Origin: Paenibacillus nasutitermitis
GTDB taxonomy: Bacteria > Bacillota > Bacilli > Paenibacillales > Paenibacillaceae
Length of the DNA: 64,000 bases
Assembly (NCBI RefSeq): GCF_014641075.1
Contig: NZ_BMHP01000005.1
Location: forward strand, 1 to 64,000
Reading direction: 5' to 3'
Below are positions 42,798 through 51,211 of this stretch, in pieces; positions within the stretch are counted from its first letter, which is position 1, and every line of letters begins with the position of its first letter. The position numbers were made by a program, and so were the translations under genes. Below the pieces are notes generated by a model. That model saw only the letters and a program-made list of their open reading frames with translations, did not search any database and had not been told where the DNA came from.

Positions 42798-44729
42798 ATG
42801 AAAAAGGTCAAAAAGACGATCGCGGCAGCGCTGGTGCTGGCTATGACAGGAGCCAATGCGGCATGGGTCCAGGCAGCGACCAAAACGGTGGATTTCAATC
42901 TTTATCCCATTGCATTCAACCATATCAATTGGCAGATGATCAGCTCGCACACACCGACAACCGGTTATTCCTATACGCTGGGAACAGGGAATGGGCAGCG
43001 AACGAATCAGTACGGAGTTAGCTGGCCGGACAGCAGCTATTATAACAGTGTGCTCGGAACGGGAGGCTTCACGGCAGTGAACAGTTGGGCGATGAAGCCT
43101 GTTGTGCTGTATGCGGTAGAAAAAAGCGGAGGCTGGCTGGCTAATGGGTGGAATCCCTATCAGGATATGGCCGAAGGCGCTTTTGCCGTGGATGACAATG
43201 CCCGTGCCGCCATTATGTTCGCAGATGATTATTTGCTTAACGGCAATACCACCTCTTTCCAGAAGGCCCGAGACCTGCTGACGTTCACGGCCTATATGAC
43301 AACCCTGGAGGGAAAAGTCTATGACTTTGCCTGGTCGGATGCCAGCGCCCATTTCGGGTGGGATCCTGACCAGCAAGGACAGGACAAGCATTTTATGTTC
43401 CGCTCCGAATACGTTAAACGTACACAATATCCATCCGCATCCCCAAATGCCAGCTGGATGGACCAAAGCTCCGATCCCGCACATATTCTGAAAGACGGCA
43501 GCGGCAATCCCGTCAGCGCGTCCCCTTTCATCTCCCATCCGAAGTATTCCATTTACATGAACGATCTGCTTGATACAAGCGGAAATGATGTTGCCGCGGT
43601 ATACAACGGTCCGCTTTATTCCACGGCAGCGGGCGGGATTACGGGGTACAAAAGCAATATTAAGAACAATTGGACAACGAGCACCCAGGCGGCCGGACTG
43701 GACGAAGCCCGTAATATGTGGGCGATGGCCAAAGGACTCCAAATGATGCAGAAACTGAAATATACGAACGGCAGCCTGACGTCTGACGAGTTGGCGTTTG
43801 CAAAATTTCTGGAAAACCACTTTAACCGGATGCTGAACAATCTAAAGCAATACGCACCCTCCGGTTTCGATTCCAAGATGGCGAGCAATATCCTGATCGC
43901 ACTGACGGACTACTTTCAGTTGGTATACGGCACAACTGACTATGGAACCTACAGTCTCAATCTGCCTGCGAACAATAATACGTCGACCACGGTCGACGAT
44001 ACCACCCCGCAGAGCAACCTTTATTCCTTAATCGATCAATACTTGAACAACATCACCTCCAAGCAATACCGGACCAGCGACTGGCGGGACGGGATCTTCA
44101 TAGATAATCCCGCTGCCGGGAACTGGTACGCCTGGGGCGAGCTGCAGATCTACGCTTTGTCCAAGGTATACAAATTGAAACGCAACATCGGGCAAACACC
44201 GGCTCAGCTGGATGGGCTGCTGTCAATTATTACGTATTCGGCGGACCGCTTTTATGGCCAACAGGCTTATCATTACCTGGACAATGTCAATAACAACAGC
44301 CGTACCAAGGAACGGATCACCGAGATTAACGGCTGGAACGCTTCCTTCCATACCAATTCCGGACAATTCGCCTACCAGAACTCCTCTATCGTCGTGGGCT
44401 TGAAGGAGCTGGCTGAAGCCTATTATCTGTCGGACCGCGCTGATAAAACAGCCAAACGCAGCAGTTATTTGAACAACGCCAAATCGGTCGCCGCCTGGTT
44501 TATCGGCAATAACAACGCCTTAACCGACATGTACGACGGACAAAGCGGAACCGGCACCTATAAGGGACATGGCGCGGTATTCGACGGAATCACCATCAAC
44601 GCCGGAATTCCAGTCCGCAATAATGGAGCCGGAGGCGAATCGTCTGCGGAGGGATTGTGGGCAATGATCCAGATCAAGCATGCCATCTCGAAATACGGGC
44701 TTTCTTCCATCTTTACTTTCGACTACTGA
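42798..44729 (+). CDS. Secreted alpha/alpha-toroid protein, probable polysaccharide-active enzyme
   Basis: 643 aa. The signal peptide is MKKVKKTIAAALVLAMTGAN with cleavage near VQA (residue 25). The toroid motifs FAVDDNARAAIMFADDY, GNWYAWGELQIYALSK, NGWNASFHTNSG and GHGAVFDGITIN correspond in order to those of the SLH protein's core, so the two are paralogues. The paired Asp in VDDNARA is a candidate catalytic or binding site. I cannot assign a CAZy family. The ATG at 42798 has GGGAGAAAACGT in front; an in-frame ATG at 42720 would place the signal peptide internally. It is divergent from lacI with operators between, and followed by a terminator at 44829-44853. It has no SLH motif, so it is released rather than anchored. 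Confidence 0.8.
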   Translation: MKKVKKTIAAALVLAMTGANAAWVQAATKTVDFNLYPIAFNHINWQMISSHTPTTGYSYTLGTGNGQRTNQYGVSWPDSSYYNSVLGTGGFTAVNSWAMKPVVLYAVEKSGGWLANGWNPYQDMAEGAFAVDDNARAAIMFADDYLLNGNTTSFQKARDLLTFTAYMTTLEGKVYDFAWSDASAHFGWDPDQQGQDKHFMFRSEYVKRTQYPSASPNASWMDQSSDPAHILKDGSGNPVSASPFISHPKYSIYMNDLLDTSGNDVAAVYNGPLYSTAAGGITGYKSNIKNNWTTSTQAAGLDEARNMWAMAKGLQMMQKLKYTNGSLTSDELAFAKFLENHFNRMLNNLKQYAPSGFDSKMASNILIALTDYFQLVYGTTDYGTYSLNLPANNNTSTTVDDTTPQSNLYSLIDQYLNNITSKQYRTSDWRDGIFIDNPAAGNWYAWGELQIYALSKVYKLKRNIGQTPAQLDGLLSIITYSADRFYGQQAYHYLDNVNNNSRTKERITEINGWNASFHTNSGQFAYQNSSIVVGLKELAEAYYLSDRADKTAKRSSYLNNAKSVAAWFIGNNNALTDMYDGQSGTGTYKGHGAVFDGITINAGIPVRNNGAGGESSAEGLWAMIQIKHAISKYGLSSIFTFDY

Positions 44730-44828
44730 TTGCCGGAAATTTTGCAATATGGATGATATTTGAATCTCATAACTTAACAGTTACGGTACACGATATAAAC
44801 AAACAGGCATAATAGCACAATGATAAAC

Positions 44829-44853
44829 AGGCTGCCGTCAATACGGGCAGCCT
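44829..44853 (+). terminator. Terminator after the secreted toroid-protein gene
   Basis: An 8-bp stem, aggctgcc (44829-44836) with ggcagcct (44846-44853), about 100 bp past the stop. The downstream T-run is short. Confidence 0.5.
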
Positions 44854-44928
44854 ATTCAAGTAAGGGGCAGGAAAATCCAGGAACCATGTGGAATAATATA
44901 CATCTTTACCATATGAGGAGGTCGTGAA

Positions 44929-45420
44929 ATGGCGTTTCCAACACATATTGTATCGGCAGGCGGAATTGTAGAAGATGGAAATGGAAATATCCTATTAGTA
45001 AAAGCCCATGACGATGGTTGGGTGTATCCTGGCGGGATCACTGAAGTTGGAGAAAATCTGATGGATGGCGTGATGCGTGAAATCAAAGAGGAAAGTGGAA
45101 TCGACGCCACGGTTAGCCATTTAATTAGTGTTGTTTCCAACACAGCGATCCATAAGTGGTATGACGGTGTGACTGATGTTCCGACGAAGGTCATGTTTGA
45201 TTTCGTGTGCAAAGTTGTAGGTGGAGAGTTAGCTACATCGACCGAAGAAACGAGCGAGTGCAGGTGGGTTCCAAAGGAACATGTTCTGGATTTGATTACT
45301 TTACCCGCTATCCGCTTGCGTTATGAAGCTTATTTGAACTTTAACGGCTCTGTGAATTATTTGGAGTACGTCACTGGGACAACGTCAGACTGTAGTGTCA
45401 AGCTTCAAAGGCGTGTTTAG
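44929..45420 (+). CDS. NUDIX hydrolase
   Basis: 163 aa. The Nudix box begins at Gly35 in YPGGITEVGENL and ends with REIKEESGI (Arg50, Glu51, Glu54, Glu55), all key residues present. The family cleaves nucleoside diphosphates linked to another moiety; the particular substrate is not evident. GAGGAGGTCGTGAA precedes the ATG. The composition is more AT-rich than the surrounding glycan genes, like the next three genes, which suggests recent acquisition of this block. Confidence 0.9.
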   Translation: MAFPTHIVSAGGIVEDGNGNILLVKAHDDGWVYPGGITEVGENLMDGVMREIKEESGIDATVSHLISVVSNTAIHKWYDGVTDVPTKVMFDFVCKVVGGELATSTEETSECRWVPKEHVLDLITLPAIRLRYEAYLNFNGSVNYLEYVTGTTSDCSVKLQRRV

Positions 45421-45431
45421 TTGTTGGGACT

Positions 45432-45683
45432 GTGATAAAACCGCAATCAGGAAATGAGACGATCTATTCTTTCTTTACCGAGAATGACAGTTATTTTCCA
45501 ACAGAACAACAAGTGATGTTAAATTTCCAGGTACATAATCTAAACGAGACTATTAAGCATCTTGAACATATTGGTGTACCTCTTGCAAAGAAAAAAGAGA
45601 ATAGTGAATGTGGAACGTTTAGTTGGATTGAAGATCCTGAAGGTCGACTGGTCGAGCTTTGGGCATACGAAGTTCCGGTGTAG
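45432..45683 (+). pseudogene. Truncated VOC (glyoxalase/bleomycin-resistance) family gene
   Basis: 83 codons from a GTG. The C-terminal half of a VOC domain is clear: VHNLNETIKHLEHIGVPL, GTFSWIEDPEGRLVELWAYE, with the metal-ligand Glu. The N-terminal beta-alpha-beta-beta-beta half is missing; the sequence before it is the end of the NUDIX gene, 12 bp away. A full single-chain VOC protein is about 120-130 aa. No ribosome site is seen. I read this as a decayed fragment, although a short one-module protein cannot be excluded. Confidence 0.6.
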
Positions 45684-45802
45684 TGAAGTTTCTGCAAAAG
45701 AATGCATTTCTGCGAAGATTGCAAAAACAGGATTGAGCTTGAAACACGACTGCAGTTCGGGAGACGACTGTTGACCGGCAGAGACTAGGCTTCAAGACGG
45801 AA

Positions 45803-45827
45803 CGGGCCATCCTGAAAAGATGGCCCG
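45803..45827 (+). terminator. Hairpin terminator
   Basis: A perfect 9-bp stem (45803-45811 with 45819-45827) and 7-base loop; the T-run is weak, so efficiency is uncertain. Confidence 0.55.
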
Positions 45828-45959
45828 AAACTTGCCTTGCCGTAGCGCTGATAACCGTTCTTTAAATTAAAACAGGTCACTCCGCTAACGAGGCACAATA
45901 GTTCATCATCATGAGGGCTGCCGACCTGGCGGCCCTTCGTTACGCTAACGGAGGATAGC

Positions 45960-45990
45960 TTGACTTGGAGTTAACTCCAAGGAGTAAACT
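45960..45990 (+). promoter_or_regulatory. MerR-type promoter with 19-bp spacer and perfect dyad operator
   Basis: TTGACT (45960-45965) and TAAACT (45985-45990) are separated by 19 bp, the overlong spacing that MerR activators correct by distorting DNA. A perfect 18-bp palindrome (45964-45981, half-site CTTGGAGTT) fills the spacer. The regulator is probably the MerR gene at 47131 in the same operon. Start of the aldo/keto reductase is 48 bp downstream. Confidence 0.75.
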
Positions 45991-46038
45991 GTATTTGAGA
46001 AACAATATATCTCTATGGAAAGGGAGGAATCAATCAAA

Positions 46039-47019
46039 ATGGAGTATGTAAAACTTGGAAATACGGGCTTGGATGTATCCCGTATCTGTCTTGGCTGTAT
46101 GGGTTTTGGTGTAGTCGTACAGGGGGGGCATCAATGGGTACTTGATGAAGAGAGCAGCCGTCCAATTATTAAACAAGCTTTGGAGCTTGGTATCAATTTT
46201 TTTGATACGGCGAATGTCTATTCAGCCGGAACAAGTGAGGAGTTTATTGGAAGAGCTTTAAAGGAATATGCAAATCGGGATGAAATCGTGCTCGCAACAA
46301 AAGTTAATGGCCGTATGCATGAGGGTACAAACGGTGCCGGACTTTCCCGAAAGGCAATCATGAGCGAAATTGATAAAAGCCTGGTGCGGTTGGGAACAGA
46401 ATATGTGGATCTGTACCAAATTCACCGCTGGGATTACAATACGCCCATCGAAGAGACAATGGAAGCCATGCATGATGTGGTGAAGGCAGGGAAAGCGAGG
46501 TATATAGGTGCTTCTGCCATGTATGCATGGCAATTTTTGAAGGCACTACATGTAGCAGAGAATAACGGATGGACCAAGTTTGTGTCTATGCAAAATCATT
46601 ACAATCTCATCTACCGTGAAGAAGAGAGAGAGATGCTGCCACTCTGTAAGGCTGAAAGAATCGGTGTGATTCCCTATAGCCCGCTCGCAGGAGGAAGATT
46701 GACAAAGGATTCGCAGGAAAAAACGCTTCGTTCGCAAACCGATCAAATTGTGAGACAGAAATATGATGCGACTGCAGATACCGATCGATTGATCATCAAT
46801 CAGGTTGCGGCTATCGCAGAAAAATATGAAGTGCCGCGCGCTCAAATTGCACTTGCCTGGCTGTTGCAGAAAGAACCAGTAACTTCTCCCATTGTCGGTG
46901 CGACTAAAATATCGCATCTTAAGGATGCAGGAGCTGCTCTTTCGATTACGTTAACACCTGAAGAAATTGCGGCGTTGGAAGAACCGTATGTACCGCACCG
47001 GATCGTTGGTCATCAGTAA
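46039..47019 (+). CDS. Aldo/keto reductase
   Basis: 326 aa TIM barrel. MEYVKLGNTGLDVSRICLGC is the usual start; the tetrad residues appear in NFFDTANVYSAG (Asp, Tyr), VLATKVNG (Lys) and YQIHRWD (His). PLAGGRLTK and the C-terminal NADPH-binding PIVGATKISHL close the fold. It should reduce aldehydes or ketones with NADPH. I use the ATG at 46039, placed after GGGAGGAATC; an in-frame ATG at 46015 precedes that site. It is followed by a MerR regulator and driven by a MerR-type promoter, an arrangement like the aldehyde-responsive AdhR systems. Confidence 0.9.
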   Translation: MEYVKLGNTGLDVSRICLGCMGFGVVVQGGHQWVLDEESSRPIIKQALELGINFFDTANVYSAGTSEEFIGRALKEYANRDEIVLATKVNGRMHEGTNGAGLSRKAIMSEIDKSLVRLGTEYVDLYQIHRWDYNTPIEETMEAMHDVVKAGKARYIGASAMYAWQFLKALHVAENNGWTKFVSMQNHYNLIYREEEREMLPLCKAERIGVIPYSPLAGGRLTKDSQEKTLRSQTDQIVRQKYDATADTDRLIINQVAAIAEKYEVPRAQIALAWLLQKEPVTSPIVGATKISHLKDAGAALSITLTPEEIAALEEPYVPHRIVGHQ

Positions 47020-47130
47020 TGAGCAACCGAATTGGACCACCGAAGAAAACGGTGATCCGTTATTTCTCCAAGTACCACATTAAGAAAGGAATTACCGCAT
47101 GAAGTTAATTTAATAGGAGGTGCCCCCTTG

Positions 47131-47508
47131 ATGACAATCGCAGAAGTAAGCAAAAAATTTAATCTCTCAGCCGATACGCTCCGCTACTATGAGCGCATCG
47201 GACTGATTCCACGTGTAAACCGTACTAAAAGTGGAATCAGGAATTATACGGAGGAAGACTGCAGATGGGTTGAACATGTCAAGTGTATGCGTGGCATAGG
47301 CCTTTCAGTTGAATTATTGATGGAGTACGCTAGGTTATATGAACAGGGTGAAGAAACCATAGGAGCGAGAAAAGAACTCCTAATCGAGCAGCGTAAGAAC
47401 CTCATGATTAAAATGGAGGAAATGACGAAAGTACGGGGACGCATGGATGATAAAATTGCAGGATATGAACAAGCAATCTTGGAAATTAGTCCGAAGCTTC
47501 TATTTTAG
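47131..47508 (+). CDS. MerR-family transcriptional regulator (AdhR-like)
   Basis: 125 aa. The winged helix has IAEVSKKFNLSADTLRYYER and IGLIPRVNRTKSGIRNYTEE, and the dimerisation helix follows. The DTLRYYERIGL signature places it among the aldehyde-type MerR proteins that sense electrophiles rather than metal clusters; no Cys-rich metal loop is present. The ATG at 47131 is used; a TTG one codon earlier is closer to the AGGAGGT site and could be the real start. It is the second gene of the aldo/keto reductase operon and probably autoregulates through the dyad at 45964-45981. Confidence 0.88.
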   Translation: MTIAEVSKKFNLSADTLRYYERIGLIPRVNRTKSGIRNYTEEDCRWVEHVKCMRGIGLSVELLMEYARLYEQGEETIGARKELLIEQRKNLMIKMEEMTKVRGRMDDKIAGYEQAILEISPKLLF

Positions 47509-47649
47509 CCGCTGAGGACTTGAACATATAGGTCAGGCAAAGGATTAGTTCAAGACTATAAGCTGGTCGATTAAGCTTTCGGGAAACGATATGTGACCCC
47601 TATTTAACGCTTGATTATTCCATCGCATGTACAATAGGCCATTCAAAGA

Positions 47650-47751
47650 AAGAGGCTGGCTGCACGTGATACGCTTCCCCTTTCATTGACAGGTATTAGG
47701 TTTCATCTGTTTACCGTATGGGTTGCAGCTTTAGCGCGCGGACAGCCTCTT
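47650..47751. terminator. Possible long-range terminator between convergent genes
   Basis: Arms aagaggctg (47650-47658) and cagcctctt (47743-47751) are complementary and the plus side ends in TTTTTTT. The 84-base loop is long, so this is a weak call. Confidence 0.35.
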
Positions 47752-47768
47752 TTTTTACTTTCTCCGTA

Positions 47769-48665
47769 TTAGACCTCAATCACCTTAAAAGACAAATCGG
47801 ACTTCAAGCTCCCATAAGGCTCAAGCCGGATCGCTGTCCCCCTCTTCTCGCTCTCTTCCAGACTTGCCGCCGGAGGCGACGAGAACAGCTCCAGCCCGAC
47901 ATTGAAGTGACAGCCATAATAAGGAGGAACCCGTTCGCCGCCAAAATCCCTCCAAAACCATACATAAGGCCAGACCTCCCGGTTCCAACCCACTTCCGCC
48001 CCAATTCCATCAGGACCGGTGAGCTTGTACTGGTTATGGACGGCTTTGAGCACTTCGAAGCCCCCAAGGCTCCCCTGCTCCGGCACACAATAAGCCTCCC
48101 CGGAACCGTCAGGCAGATGAATCATCGTTCCGGGCTTCAGGAAAGGCGTGCCAAATGTGATATGGTGGCCCCAATCGGCATGAACGACGGCCGGCGAGCT
48201 GTTCGACAAGGTCTCCTCAATCCGGAAGCCCGCTTGGCCGCTTCGCATCGTGATGGTCTTCTCCACCGTGAGCGGCAGCGTCCGAAGACTGTTGCTGAAC
48301 ATAACCGAAATGACCTCCGGCGTGTCCTCCATCACCTGATAGGACCATGAGGTCAGGCTGGCTTCCCCATATGTTTCCATCGGTGTTCCCTTGTACTCAT
48401 GCCTGCCACTAAGATGAGGCAGAATTTCCTGCCAGCCCCCCTCGTATTGGGCTTGAAAATCACTGAATGCCGGTTCTCTGCGGCGCAGCCCCAAACGCGT
48501 GAACCAGATGAAATCCGTATCGGTGGGCTTGTGAAGCAGCTCGACCATATCCGTTCCTTTGCCAGGAAGAATGGTTAAACGAAACCGTTCGTTCTCCATC
48601 ACTACCGTTTCGTAACCTTTGTACATTAAATCCTGCTTGATTCTACAGCCATAATTGCGATCCAT
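47769..48665 (-). CDS. DUF4432 family protein, aldose-1-epimerase-like
   Basis: 298 aa. The galactose-mutarotase-like beta sandwich is recognisable in NERFRLTILPGKGTDMVELL, GGWQEILPHL and the VHADWGHHITFG block with paired His, and it matches the DUF4432 branch. Such proteins bind sugars and may interconvert anomers; the specific sugar is not known. The ATG at 48665 follows GGGGATGGGGT; an in-frame upstream extension to 48734 is not supported. It stands alone, convergent with the MerR operon. Confidence 0.8.
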   Translation of the reverse strand: MDRNYGCRIKQDLMYKGYETVVMENERFRLTILPGKGTDMVELLHKPTDTDFIWFTRLGLRRREPAFSDFQAQYEGGWQEILPHLSGRHEYKGTPMETYGEASLTSWSYQVMEDTPEVISVMFSNSLRTLPLTVEKTITMRSGQAGFRIEETLSNSSPAVVHADWGHHITFGTPFLKPGTMIHLPDGSGEAYCVPEQGSLGGFEVLKAVHNQYKLTGPDGIGAEVGWNREVWPYVWFWRDFGGERVPPYYGCHFNVGLELFSSPPAASLEESEKRGTAIRLEPYGSLKSDLSFKVIEV

Positions 48666-48903
48666 ACCCCATCCCCTTCTGGCAAAATGAATGCCGCTCA
48701 AGTCTTCCGATCCTTGCCGCCAGATCCATCGCAAACCTAGAGATATAATACCATCGAATGGGAGGAATTCAAGCTTCTCCTTCTCAAAACCATTCTCAGC
48801 AAGCCATCAGATGGGATCAGGTGTCAACGTACCGCCGATGTTTAGCACGTCCTTGATCGTGGTATGTAACAGTACACGTTAGATTAAGGAGAGGTGAACG
48901 AAA

Positions 48904-49122
48904 ATGGAACATCCTATGGTGAAATGCAGTGTAGCCAATTGTCAGCACTGGGAAGACGGGAACAACTGTGTGGCGGAGACGATTATGATTGAGATCAACG
49001 CACATGCGGGCAGTCCGCTCCCGCAAGGGTCAGGCAGTGAGCAGTACGACACGAAACATCAGGATTCAGCCGGCGACGTCACTGATACCTGCTGTCATAC
49101 CTTCGTGGAGCGCACTCATTAA
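48904..49122 (+). CDS. DUF1540 domain protein
   Basis: 72 aa. VKCSVANCQHWEDGNNCVAE and the later TCCHTF Cys pair are the DUF1540 signature, suggesting a small metal-binding or spore-associated protein. It is acidic and has no signal peptide. GGAGAGGTGAACGAAA precedes the ATG. The function is unknown. Confidence 0.85.
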   Translation: MEHPMVKCSVANCQHWEDGNNCVAETIMIEINAHAGSPLPQGSGSEQYDTKHQDSAGDVTDTCCHTFVERTH

Positions 49123-49194
49123 GTGACATTCAAATTCAACCGGGCAGCTGCTCCGCTCCGGCCAGTGCAGGAAGCGAGCGCAACGCACATCATA

Positions 49195-49250
49195 TGCAAA
49201 CAAAAGCAAACCTGCCGCCAACAATGACGGAGAGTTTGCTTTTGTTTGCA
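49195..49250. terminator. Strong hairpin terminator
   Basis: A perfect 17-bp stem (49195-49211 with 49234-49250) and 22-base loop, 70 bp after the DUF1540 stop. The arms are A/T-rich and suit termination in both directions. Confidence 0.75.
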
Positions 49251-49262
49251 TTCTTGACCTGA

Positions 49263-49350
49263 GGCACTTGGTGGCTTGGCGCCTTGGTGCCCTGGTGCTT
49301 TTATGCTTTGGCGCTGTGATGCCTTGGCGCTTTGATGCCTTGAAACATTC
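49263..49350. repeat. Low-complexity GC-skewed degenerate repeat
   Basis: Variants of ttggcgcc / ttggtgcc recur about eight times with irregular spacing. It encodes nothing convincing and lies between a terminator and the 3' end of the methyltransferase gene. Confidence 0.55.
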
Positions 49351-49418
49351 TTACTTTAGCACCTGGTGCTTCTTGTATGGACATTGGGACTTGACTTTCA
49401 TAAGATGGCAGCGGAGCT

Positions 49419-50207
49419 CTATAGCTGCCCCGCTTTCCGAGCGGTTACGATAGGCTGGTAGTACCCTGATTCGGCCGGGGTATGCCACTGGATATGGGAC
49501 AATCCCGCCTGTTCCAGCAGGGCGCCCAGCTCATGCCGTAACAACGCCCTGTAAACGGTACGGTGGTGCTCCGTCTGCCACTGGCCGCCCTCCCCTTCCT
49601 GTACAATAAAATGGTTCGTCGTATAGGTCCGGCCATCCCCGCTCCAGTCCCAAACCTGGAACACAATGCGTTTCCCCTGATCCATGACTCGGGGCTGGGT
49701 CGCTTCCGGTTTCTCGGCAATCAGCATGTCGTAGTCCCGGATCGTCAGGACAAGCAGTCCGTCATCCTGAAGCTTGGCGGCCATATTACGCAAAGCCAGC
49801 AAAATTTCCTCATCGGCCAGAAGATGGGGCAGCGCGTTATCGGCCGACAGGACAACGTCAAACCTGCCTGGAACATCAAGCTGCAATGTCCGGAAATCCG
49901 CGATTCCGAAGGTAATCGCAAGGCCAAGCTTTGCCGCCTCACTGCGGGCACGCGCCACCGAGCGGGGGCTGATATCTGTCGCGGTTACGGCAAATCCACG
50001 CTCCGCCAGGCCAATCGTCTGCGTGCCTATCCCGCATGAGCAGTCCAATAGTGAAATGCCGCGTGACTGCGGATCGTCCATGCGGGCGCGGATAAACCGG
50101 TTCAGAATATCCCCCTGCCTGGCAATCGCCGCGTTCCAGTCCTCATAAATCAAATGGTAGGAGTCCGCGAGTTCGTCGTAAAATGAAGATACATCCCTGT
50201 CTTCCAT
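49419..50207 (-). CDS. Class I SAM-dependent methyltransferase
   Basis: 262 aa. YEDWNAAI near the N-terminus, then the SAM-binding LLDCSCGIGTQTIGLAERG (motif I), VTATDISPRSVARAR (motif II acidic residue) and FDVVLSADNALPHL. The pattern resembles the glycine/sarcosine N-methyltransferase group, but the substrate is not proven. The ATG at 50207 has AGGTGG upstream; a GTG at 50216 overlaps that site. It is a single gene. Confidence 0.85.
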   Translation of the reverse strand: MEDRDVSSFYDELADSYHLIYEDWNAAIARQGDILNRFIRARMDDPQSRGISLLDCSCGIGTQTIGLAERGFAVTATDISPRSVARARSEAAKLGLAITFGIADFRTLQLDVPGRFDVVLSADNALPHLLADEEILLALRNMAAKLQDDGLLVLTIRDYDMLIAEKPEATQPRVMDQGKRIVFQVWDWSGDGRTYTTNHFIVQEGEGGQWQTEHHRTVYRALLRHELGALLEQAGLSHIQWHTPAESGYYQPIVTARKAGQL

Positions 50208-50261
50208 CACATCCACCTCGTTCCCTGGTTTTCTCCATTATAGCAACGATATCCTTGATAG

Positions 50262-50390
50262 GGCAGTTGTCATTCATTGATGACGGCCAAGTCGCCCGGT
50301 TATGACAATGCCAAATATTTCTTTCGGATCTTCAAGAAAATAACCGGCCTTATGCCGGAGGAATTCAGAAATCTGGCGGAGACCGCTTAA
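50262..50390 (+). pseudogene. Relic of an AraC-family regulator (C-terminal helix only)
   Basis: From 50298 the frame reads GYDNAKYFFRIFKKITGLMP then EEFR to a stop at 50388, which is the second recognition helix of AraC proteins. Just upstream, LSFIDDGQVA sits in a different frame, and removing one C near 50295 would join the two. No start, sensor domain or first helix remains. Confidence 0.7.
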
Positions 50391-50449
50391 TAGCGGAGGG
50401 AGACGGTCCGCCGGCAACAGGATAGGAATGAAGAACAACAGAGCCGCCC

Positions 50450-50475
50450 GAGCACCTTTTTAGCGGTGCTCTTTT
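50450..50475 (+). terminator. Terminator after the AraC relic
   Basis: Arms gagcacc (50450-50456) and ggtgctc (50465-50471) followed by TTTT. Confidence 0.6.
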
Positions 50476-50484
50476 GTGAAACAT

Positions 50485-50514
50485 TTGACTTGTGATAGGA
50501 TTTGGGAGAATAAT
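50485..50514 (+). promoter_or_regulatory. Promoter of the carbonic anhydrase gene
   Basis: TTGACT (50485-50490) and AATAAT (50509-50514) are 18 bp apart, 28 bp before the start codon. Confidence 0.55.
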
Positions 50515-50542
50515 TAGAGTATAAATAAGGGAGGAATCTTCT

Positions 50543-51133
50543 ATGTCAGTAATACCTGGGCTTTTGGAATTTAACAAACAATTTGTGGAACAGAAACAAT
50601 ATGAGGCCTATTTGACCGACCGGTTTCCGGAGAAAAAAATGGCCATTGTCACCTGTATGGATACCCGTCTCAGCGAACTGCTGCCCCGAGCGCTCAATTT
50701 ACGCAATGGCGACGCCAAAATCATTAAAAACGCAGGCGCGATTATCACCCAACCTTTCGGTAGCGCGATGCGCAGCCTGCTGGTGGCGATCTATGAGATG
50801 AATGCGCGCGAGGTGCTGGTGATCGGTCATCACGGCTGCGGAATGACCAACCTCGATTCGACCGCTATGGTTAATAAGTTCCGGGAGCAGGGCATTCCCG
50901 ATCTGACCATCTCCACGCTGGAGAATGCAGGAATTAAGATGGATCGTTTCCTCAAAGGATTCTCCAGTCCCGAAGAAGGCGTCAGACACAGCGTCTCGTT
51001 AATCCGTAATCACCCCCTCATCCCGCAAGGGGTTTCCGTCCATGGTCTTCTGATTCACCCTGAGACAGGCGCGCTGGAGGTCTTGGCGGAGGATTACAGG
51101 GAAACACCTGCCCCGAGCGGCGGCGCGTCATAA
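50543..51133 (+). CDS. Beta-class carbonic anhydrase (YtiB-like)
   Basis: 196 aa. The zinc site is complete: Cys38 and Asp40-Arg42 in CMDTR, and His96 and Cys99 in HHGCG. NAGAIITQPFGSAMRSL is the conserved helix after strand 2. It interconverts CO2 and bicarbonate in the cytoplasm. AAGGGAGGAATCTTCT precedes the ATG. It is a single gene with its own promoter at 50485-50514. Confidence 0.92.
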   Translation: MSVIPGLLEFNKQFVEQKQYEAYLTDRFPEKKMAIVTCMDTRLSELLPRALNLRNGDAKIIKNAGAIITQPFGSAMRSLLVAIYEMNAREVLVIGHHGCGMTNLDSTAMVNKFREQGIPDLTISTLENAGIKMDRFLKGFSSPEEGVRHSVSLIRNHPLIPQGVSVHGLLIHPETGALEVLAEDYRETPAPSGGAS

Positions 51134-51211
51134 GAAAATCGGCAACATTGTTTCACGACCGTTCGTCTGTGGGAATAGGAATAAACCTCAGACGAAAGGG
51201 ATGACGCAATA

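Larger units (their letters stand above)
45684..46038. other. Intergenic region: hairpins and MerR-type promoter
   Basis: 355 bp with no gene. It holds a terminator hairpin (45803-45827), a second GC hairpin at about 45922-45943 (gggctgcc with ggcggccc), and the aldo/keto reductase promoter at 45960-45990. Confidence 0.5.

Noticed and set aside
45922..45943. Second hairpin before the MerR-type promoter as a separate terminator
   Set aside because: The stem has a mismatch and is followed by only a weak T-tract; mentioned in the intergenic entry but not called.
51162..51196. Inverted repeat before the stalk-domain gene as a riboswitch or terminator
   Set aside because: The stem is only 8 bp, overlaps the ribosome-site region, has no T-run and does not resemble a known riboswitch.
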